Shown here: piece by piece, positions 58,449-64,000 of the stretch
Layout of the letters: every line of letters begins with the position of its first letter
Position numbering within the stretch: position 1 is the first letter of the stretch
NCBI GenBank assembly: GCA_018398815.1
Contig: CM031618.1
Coordinates: 48,408,813 to 48,472,812, forward strand
Reading direction: 5' to 3'
DNA length: 64,000 nucleotides
Source of the DNA: Conus ventricosus
Taxonomy: Eukaryota; Mollusca; Gastropoda; Neogastropoda; Conidae
The notes under the pieces: generated by a model
Databases searched by the model: none
What the model saw: only the letters and a program-made list of their open reading frames with translations
What the model was told of the DNA's origin: nothing
Position numbers and translations under genes: made by a program

Positions 58449-59987
58449 CTGAACAACATTAAAAACGCACCGCTTGCCAAAAGACCCAGACAACGTTGGT
58501 AGTACAGAATTATTTAATGAAAGTAAGCATATTTCATTACGCATCCATTTTTCAATTAAACAAAATGTCTGTTCTTGACAAGAATGGCCGAATTCATCTG
58601 AAATTAGCTGGTGACTTCACTAGGGTCCCTGTCAAAAAGTACACCACGACAAGCATGTCCGTCCGCGAGCTCTAATACCGAGTGTGTCCGCCATTTGCCC
58701 CGATGCACGCTTGGCAGCGCCTCCTCATGGAGTAGACAAGGTTGTGCAAGAACGCCTGTGGCAGTCCATCCCACTCCTCGGTCAGTGCGCGCCTCAAATG
58801 ATCGAGAGTCTGTGGACGTCTTCCACGGGCCACAAGACGCCCCAGCTCATCCCAGACGTGTTCAATGGGAGCCATGTCAGGGGACAGAGATGGCCAGGGC
58901 AACACGGCAATGTTGTTCGCCTGGAGAAACGCAGTGGTGGCTCTTGCGGTGTGGGGTCGTGCATTATCATGCTGGAAGAACTGCAGCTCCGGGTGCTGGC
59001 CAAACAGTGGGACGACGTGGTTCTGCAGCACCTGCTGGTACGTGTTGGCATTCACATGGTTGTCAAAAAAGTACAGAGGTGTCCGGTAGTCATGACTGAA
59101 TGCCCCCCCAAACCATCAGACTGCCCCCTCCCCATCTATCGGCTTCAAACACACAGCAGTTGGCGTAGCGTTCCCCGACACGCCTCCAGACTCTCATTCT
59201 CCCGTCAGCATGAGATAACGCGAAGCGACTTTCGTCAGAGAACAGCACAGCTCTGCACTGACGTCGTGTCCATGGCAGATGCTGGTTGGCCCACTGCAGG
59301 CGTTTCTGACGGTGTCTACGGGTGAGGTCTGGGCCAACATGAGGGCGTCTTGCATTGAACCCCGATTCTTGCAATCGACGTCGAACGGTTTGTCCAGACA
59401 CTGGACCCCGTCAACCAACCGCCTGGCGACATGTTTCTGCTGTTGTAAGGAATCGATAACGAAGATGAAGCTGTCGAATGTATCGATCTTGCGCTGGTGT
59501 GGTAACACGAGGTTGGCCCGTTCGGCGCCGATCAGTGGTGGAACCAGTTGCTGCCAAACGTTGTGATAGCCTTACAATTGTAGAGTGACTGCAGTTCAGT
59601 TGTCTGGCTGTCTCTCTCTATGACATGCCGACCATCAACATTCCAATGGCTCGCTCGCGTTCTTGCATAGACAGTCGCGGCATTGTTTTCGGACCACTTC
59701 GCCTGGTCGAATGACAACTGATACCGTTTTCCAGTCGGCGTGACTTTAAACTCACCATTTGAGACAAAGAAACAGATGAGCTACGTTCAGTCTCGGCCCC
59801 AGTGGCAAAACAAGTGTTTTGGGCGAGTTGCACGTGGGCGTCACACGAACGTTGGCAAGCGCGGAGAAACCGAGGCAGTGTGAATCTGTGTCCCTTAAAA
59901 ATTGTGTTAATATACCAAATCCAAATACACATTTTTTCCAAATGGGAAATCGGCAAATCAAAACGGTGCGTTTTTAATGTTGTTCAG
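58449..59987 (-). mobile_element. Tc1-like DNA transposon 2
   Basis: Terminal inverted repeats 'ctgaacaacattaaaaacgc' (from 58,449) and its reverse complement (ending 59,987), each flanked by TA, the standard Tc1/mariner target duplication. Length 1,539 bp fits an intact-size element. It contains one transposase on the minus strand and lies in the intron between the third and fourth visible methyltransferase exons. Confidence 0.9.
58672..59690 (-). pseudogene. Tc1-like transposase 2, frameshifted
   Basis: The N-terminal part ('MPRLSMQERERAIGMLMVG', 59,682 downward) is broken by a stop and shifts. The frame 59,401-59,090 has 'TVRRRLQESGF', 'VLFSDESRFALSH' and 'GGGSLMVWGG'. After a shift in a poly-C run near 59,105, the frame 59,055-58,672 has 'FFQHDNARPHTA' and 'SPDMAPIEHVWDELG'. 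All three catalytic residues (D, D, E) survive, but not in one frame. Family length is about 340 residues. Confidence 0.9.
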
Positions 59988-60084
59988 TATATATACGCTA
60001 CACCACATCCGCGAAGTTTTGAGACCACACTGCGCATGATTTAAAGCTGATGGATAAATGAATTAATACGTAATATAAGATTAT

Positions 60085-60425
60085 TGAAGGAGAGTTCACA
60101 TACACATACGCACATGCGTATACGCCCACATGCAAAGACACTCACACATACACACAAATATATACACATACATATACAGATACGTGCGTATGCTCACACA
60201 AGCCCACAAATCACACACACACACACAAAGCACATGCACTTCTGCACACGCACAAACACACACACACACGTGCATGCGCGCACACATACACATACAAGCG
60301 CGCGCACACACACACACTCATGCATACGCATACACGCACATCATGCACACACACACACACACACACGGGCCCGTGCCTACACGTCCATACACACACATGT
60401 GTCCATTCACTACACACACATTCCA
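60085..60425. repeat. (CA)n-rich microsatellite region
   Basis: Imperfect (CA)n with CG- and TA-containing interruptions. The Thr/His-rich and Cys/Val-rich translations are by-products. It lies just downstream of the third visible methyltransferase exon. Confidence 0.9.
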
Positions 60426-60548
60426 TGATAAAAATGACACAACTAATGTTAGGTAGGTACTCAAGGTTTGACCAGCGCGTTTTTGGCTAATGCATAGGTC
60501 AGACATCTGCTCCAAGTCGTAGCCACGGGGGAGAAGAGAAAGACTCAC

Positions 60549-60684
60549 AGACTTTGCAGCCAGTGGGTAGTCATGGAAGTGAAGATGATATCGCAGGAGC
60601 TGTCGGGGACACACTGTTGATAAAAGCCGATGTTGGTCGCTGAGGGATAAACATGAGGGAACTTGGTCACGAAGCTTGTATGGC
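60549..60684 (-). CDS. SABATH methyltransferase, third visible exon (HW motif)
   Basis: 136 bp, encoding 'GFYQQCVPDSSCDIIFTSM' then 'THWLQS'. In plant members this is the 'FY..LFP..S.D...SS.alHWLS' region. Its Trp contacts the substrate carboxylate, and here both His and Trp are kept. The acceptor is 'tattgcag' and the donor 'gtgagt'. The first codon (G|GC, Gly) is completed by the upstream exon. Confidence 0.9.
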
Positions 60685-61009
60685 CTGCAATACAATGGGA
60701 CAGCCATAGAGTTGGGTTTGTACACCACGTCAGTTCCCTACGGATTCGTGACATTGTTCGGCTGAACAACTTAACGTATCAGACAAGGAAATATTCGCGG
60801 AGGTATGAGAAATGAGAGCGAGTGTCGCAGTACGGGAATATGGACAACTTTAAAAAGCGACGGGATGTAAAACTGTTTACAGAGGTATGCGATTTGAAAA
60901 TATTTCTGTTTTTGAAATAAGTTGACGGCGTCTTAACAAATCTGTTAGGGTAAGGAATCTGACAAAAAGGTTGCGTGAGACGGGTTCTGGAAACATGCAC
61001 AGAGTCATA

Positions 61010-61738
61010 GGATCGAGCCAAGTCGTCCAGGTGATGGAGAGTGAAAATATTCACAGAGGCTTGAAATTAGAGCAAAGTCGTACAGGTGTTGAGAGTGAAA
61101 ATATTCACAGAGGCATGAAATCAGAGCAAAGTCGTACAGGTGTTGAGAGTGAACATATTCACAGATGTTTGAAATCATAGCAAAGTCGTACAGGTGTTGA
61201 GAGTGAAAATATTCACAGAGGCTTGAAATTAGAGCAAAGTCGTACAGGTGTCGAGAGTGATAATATTCACAGAGGCTTGAAATTAGAGCAAAGTCGTACA
61301 GGTGTTGAGAGTGAAAATATTCACAGAGGCATGAAATCAGAGCAAAGTCGTACAGGTGTTGAGAGTGAACATATTCACAGATGTATGAAATCATAGCAAA
61401 GTCGTACAGGTGTTGAGAGTGAAAATACTCACAGAGGTGTGGGATTGGAGCAAAGTCGTACAGGTGTTGAGAGTGAAAATATTCACAGATGTATGAAATC
61501 ATAGCAAAGTCGTACAGGTGTTGAGAGTGAAAATAATCACAGAGGTGTGGGATTGGAGCAAAGTCGTACAGGTGTTGACAGTGAACATATTCACAGATTA
61601 TGAAATCATAGCAAAGTCGTACAGGTGTTGAGAGTGAAAATACTCACACAGGTGTGGGATTAGAGAATATAGTCATACAATTACTAGGTATTGAGAGTGA
61701 AAATATTCACTGAGGTATGGGACTGGAGCAAAGTCGTT
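61010..61738. repeat. Minisatellite, ~55-bp unit, about 13 copies
   Basis: The unit reads 'gagcaaagtcgtacaggtgt' then 'tgagagtgaaaatattcaca' then 'gaggcatgaaatca'. Copies alternate between 'gaggcttgaaattag', 'gaggcatgaaatcag' and 'gatgtatgaaatcat', suggesting a higher-order arrangement. It lies in an intron of the methyltransferase gene. Confidence 0.95.
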
Positions 61739-61739
<1 letters not shown>

Positions 61740-61796
<57 letters not shown>

Positions 61797-61838
61797 AGGG
61801 AGGGACGGAGGGAAACAGGGAGGGAGAGAGGGAGTGAG

Positions 61839-61885
<47 letters not shown>

Positions 61886-61889
61886 GGAG

Positions 61890-61923
<34 letters not shown>

Positions 61924-61926
61924 GGA
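61740..61926. repeat. (GA)n microsatellite
   Basis: Long (AG)n with short GGG and GGA interruptions, ending 18 bp before the methyltransferase exon boundary at 61,944, so it directly follows that exon's donor site on the minus strand. Confidence 0.95.
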
Positions 61927-61943
61927 TCAGCGGACAGTCTCAC

Positions 61944-62042
61944 CTGTCAGTCTGTTGAACAGGCTGTTGAAGTCGTTCCTCTCCTGATCCTCGTATACCA
62001 CCTGAACGGGAAACGTCTCTCCACGCTTCTTCTTCACGCAAC
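61944..62042 (-). CDS. SABATH methyltransferase, second visible exon
   Basis: 99 bp, encoding a Lys-rich turn followed by 'FPVQVVYEDQERNDFNSLF'. This corresponds to the family segment in which an acidic residue binds the SAM ribose and the NDFN(S/T)LF motif follows. The acceptor is 'gtggag', with a weak pyrimidine tract interrupted by (CA)n just upstream. The donor is 'gtgaga'. The entering and leaving phases match the neighbouring exons. Confidence 0.85.
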
Positions 62043-62061
62043 CTCCACGTGCCAAAACCAC

Positions 62062-62073
62062 ACACACACGCAT

Positions 62074-62137
<64 letters not shown>

Positions 62138-62155
62138 GTGCGCGCACACACACAA
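62062..62155. repeat. (CA)n microsatellite next to an exon
   Basis: About 70 bp of (CA)n only 20 bp from the acceptor of the exon at 62,042-61,944. On the minus strand it is (GT)n and takes the place of a normal polypyrimidine tract. Confidence 0.95.
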
Positions 62156-62255
62156 AAGTGACGCAGATCCTGCACGCTGGGACGCGTGACCATACTGACT
62201 TTCTCTGTTTTCTGCAGCCTTGCAAAACTAAGATGAGGGTTTCTTTAATGCAAGG

Positions 62256-62402
62256 CTAAATCTCTCTCTCTGTCTCTGTCTCTCTCTCTCTCTCTCTCTC
62301 ACAGACACACACACAACGTACGCACGCACGCATAAAACACAACACACAAATGTGTGAAACACATACTTACATACACTTATAAAAAAAGACACAAAAATGT
62401 GT

Positions 62403-62463
<61 letters not shown>
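62256..62463. repeat. (CT)n and (CA)n microsatellites
   Basis: (CT)n at 62,256-62,300 and an uninterrupted (CA)n of about 55 bp at 62,407-62,463. Confidence 0.95.
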
Positions 62464-62466
<3 letters not shown>

Positions 62467-62489
62467 TCAAACAGACACAGACAGAGGGC

Positions 62490-62935
62490 AGTATGGCCAT
62501 CAGATGAGATTTCTGCATGGTACGTTCAAAGTTGTAATGACAGTTGTGACAGTCCAATGACTTTGATAGGACTGAGGTGGTGTTGGGGATGGTTGAAGTG
62601 CAGAGTGACCGGTTGGGTCAATGATGGTGGATGTCGGCCAGGTGTGCGAATAAAATGTCCCGGGCATCTCACCTACATATATCTTACCGCACAGTTCACA
62701 GTGGACGTCATGTACAATGTTGCGGCTCTGACAAAAGAATGTGTGTTTGATTTGTTTTAAAAGAACTTTTGAAGCCATGTATGATGGTGTCAGGCGTGGT
62801 GACAGGACAGATTTCTGCAGTTGGGGTTTGAGCAGGAAAAGTGCTGACCGTCTTAGGCACAGTGATTGTGTTCAGTTTGGAGCGCAAAAGTAGTAGGTCT
62901 GTCAGGTTTTCATCGGGCCTGAAAGTCATCATGGA
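62490..62935 (-). pseudogene. GIY-YIG endonuclease fragment of a Penelope-like element
   Basis: The minus-strand frame contains 'CQSRNIVHDVHCELCGKIYV' followed by GE. This matches the Cys-containing linker and the GIY-YIG strands (IVxxVxC...CxxxYVGE) of Penelope-like endonucleases. In a shifted frame, 'VTLHFNHPQHH' corresponds to the later His/Phe motif. The segment upstream (62,932-62,710) is less clear. It lies in the first visible intron of the methyltransferase gene. Confidence 0.75.
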
Positions 62936-63207
62936 TTAAGTCTCAAATGCAGGCTTGTGAGCTTCTGGTGTGTGGCAGTTGGACTTGAGGATCCTGCAGA
63001 TGGAAAGAGGCGGTGGGAATTTCTGTTTCTTTAGGAAGCTGGGCTTCCAAGGCGGTTGTTGTTCTGAATACAGCTGTGGTGTGGCTGAGAGTACTGGCGG
63101 ACCCATGACTGCTGACAAACTCAAATATTTTGACTGCTTCATCTCAAAGAAAACAAACAAACAAAGCAACAAACAAACAAACAAAAACACGACCATGCGT
63201 CACTTAC

Positions 63208-63303
63208 GGATGATGCTCTCGATTAAACTCATGGAGGCGTACCCATCATTGGTACCATAGTCAGCCACCGTGAAACCACCAGCATTTTCCAAAGGCATGG
63301 CAT
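63208..63303 (-). CDS. SABATH methyltransferase, first visible exon (SAM-binding motif)
   Basis: Thirty-one codons plus split codons at both ends. It encodes 'GGFTVADYGTNDGYASMSL', matching the family's motif I (ADxGxxxGxNS), which holds the SAM carboxypropyl group. The acceptor is 'tctggcag' and the donor 'gtaagt'. The exon enters needing two bases and leaves after one base of a codon, so at least one exon lies upstream, outside or undetected. Confidence 0.85.
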
Positions 63304-63424
63304 CTGCCAGACACACGATGCAGTCAAAATAAAGTTTGCCACTGATTGAAGGAAGAGGTGGGGGTCGTGGTTGGGGGGGGGGGGGGGGGGAGGACTCTCA
63401 TGGGCAGCAGAAACCGAAACCACG

Positions 63425-63685
63425 CTATGACACAGTGGTTTCCGTCACGGATTCCCGGCTGTGGATGTGTGGTGGGGGTGGGGGTGGGGAGGGGTCGTGT
63501 GTTCGATTTCCATCACAGCAGTTTATGATTGTGGGATTTTAAGGGCTCATGACCGACTTCTGCTACAAGCTATGCTGGGATGACTGGAACCACACAATGG
63601 AGTCTCATCCACTTACTGGATGTGGAAGATCTGGGAGTGTTGCTCCAATTTCTCATCCAACACTGCAGGTGTCTGTGTGTATACA
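63425..63685 (+). mobile_element. tRNA-derived SINE, copy 2
   Basis: Head with B box 'gttcgatttcc' at 63,501-63,511. The body shares 'gactggaaccacacaa', 'tctcatccactta', 'gggagtgttgctc' and 'caacactgcaggtgtctgt' with copy 1 at 29,799-30,075. A (GGGT)n expansion disrupts the region between the A and B boxes. Confidence 0.8.
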
Positions 63686-63709
63686 TTATGTTTTTGTTTT
63701 GTTTTGTGT

Positions 63710-63717
63710 GTTTGAGT

Positions 63718-63778
<61 letters not shown>

Positions 63779-63845
63779 CGAGTGCACGTGCGTGTACGCG
63801 TACGTTCGTATGTTCAGCATATGTATGTTTGAGTGTGTGTTTGAA

Positions 63846-63891
<46 letters not shown>

Positions 63892-63915
63892 TGCGTGTGC
63901 GTGCGTGCGTGCATG
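63710..63915. repeat. (GT)n/(GC)n microsatellite
   Basis: (GT)n at 63,720-63,768 and 63,846-63,872, then (GTGC)n to about 63,912. Confidence 0.95.
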
Positions 63916-64000
63916 CGTCCGCGCTCGTGCCACGGATCTCTTGCGTATGCTTGAAATTCTTTGGCTTTGACCTCGAGTTAAGTGCGTTTGGAACTAAAAA

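Larger units (their letters stand above)
35568..63303 (-). other. Gene model: SABATH-family SAM-dependent methyltransferase, seven exons, 5' end outside window
   Basis: Seven minus-strand exons (63,303-63,208; 62,042-61,944; 60,684-60,549; 58,034-57,901; 40,176-39,986; 37,644-37,470; 35,794-35,568) join in phase with GT-AG sites. They encode about 352 residues ending in a stop. Motifs follow the SABATH/Methyltransf_7 order: SAM-binding 'ADYGTNDG'; 'NDFNSLF'; the substrate-pocket 'HW' motif; 'DWNTFLLHRARELKPG'; 'GLLVVLS'; 'SPVRDAGLSL'; and a C-terminal 'WSETTFGSSL' with 'YNTDYIISRL'. Known members methylate small carboxylic acids or nitrogen heterocycles using S-adenosylmethionine. The substrate here is unknown. 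Only the N-terminal 20-40 residues seem missing. The 17.7-kb fourth visible intron and others are full of transposons, yet every exon is free of stops and frameshifts, so the gene looks functional. Confidence 0.85.

Noticed and set aside
58112..58452. Thr/His-rich and Cys/Val-rich frames, as also seen at 34.5, 38.6, 60.1 and 63.7 kb
   Set aside because: Translations of (CA)n and (GT)n microsatellites.
61010..61738. Regularly spaced repeats resembling a CRISPR array
   Set aside because: The whole ~55-bp unit is repeated with no unique spacers, and the context is a eukaryotic intron. The same applies to the arrays at 27.0, 28.0 and 30.6 kb.

Overview
The window looks like a piece of an animal genome assembled from noisy long reads. 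It has spliced genes with GT-AG introns, very dense (CA)n, (GA)n and (CT)n microsatellites, many minisatellites, and several classes of transposable element. The mix of Penelope-like elements, a Gypsy-type LTR element, an I/Jockey-type LINE, Tc1-like elements, tRNA-derived SINEs and a viral-like capsid/ATPase locus suggests a marine invertebrate, most likely a mollusc. That assignment is inference; no marker gene proves it. Base quality is uneven. Bases 1 to about 5,300 are almost pure stretched homopolymers and cannot be read. About 5,300-18,400 and 41,250-43,600 are readable but carry many homopolymer errors. A 100-N gap lies at 18,401-18,500.

Layout. 1-5,300: unreadable. 5,300-9,613: reverse-strand LTR-retrotransposon copy (LTR plus leader). 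9,614-14,750: nothing recognisable except degenerate repeats and a CT-rich tract. 14,755-18,400: about five copies of a ~530-bp tandem repeat flanked by two copies of a second sequence. 18,501-22,050: remains of a viral-like element on the minus strand (capsid-like gene, A32-type packaging ATPase, small ORFs), containing a 775-bp near-perfect palindrome and a SINE-like insertion. 22,053-24,420: 5'-truncated Penelope-like element with GIY-YIG endonuclease. 25,440-31,045: a chain of minisatellites, a short U2 snRNA 5'-end fragment and a tRNA-derived SINE. 31,045-34,180: broken I/Jockey-type LINE.

35,568-63,303 (minus strand): seven exons of one host gene, a SABATH-family (Methyltransf_7) SAM-dependent methyltransferase. 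The start lies beyond the right edge. All splice phases agree. The exons give about 352 residues, from the SAM-binding motif to the stop codon. Its largest intron (17.7 kb) holds a nested stack: a Tc1-like element (40,888-53,972), split by a Gypsy-type LTR retrotransposon (41,331-52,797, with a 5-bp target duplication), which itself carries a ~3.4-kb insert absent from the other copy. Other introns hold a second Tc1-like element, Penelope-like fragments, a fold-back element, SINEs and microsatellites.

The most notable items are the animal SABATH gene, reconstructed across heavy repeat invasion; the capsid/ATPase locus with its giant palindrome; and hammerhead-ribozyme-like cores shared by that palindrome, a smaller palindrome at 38.1-38.4 kb and the 3' part of the Penelope-like element.
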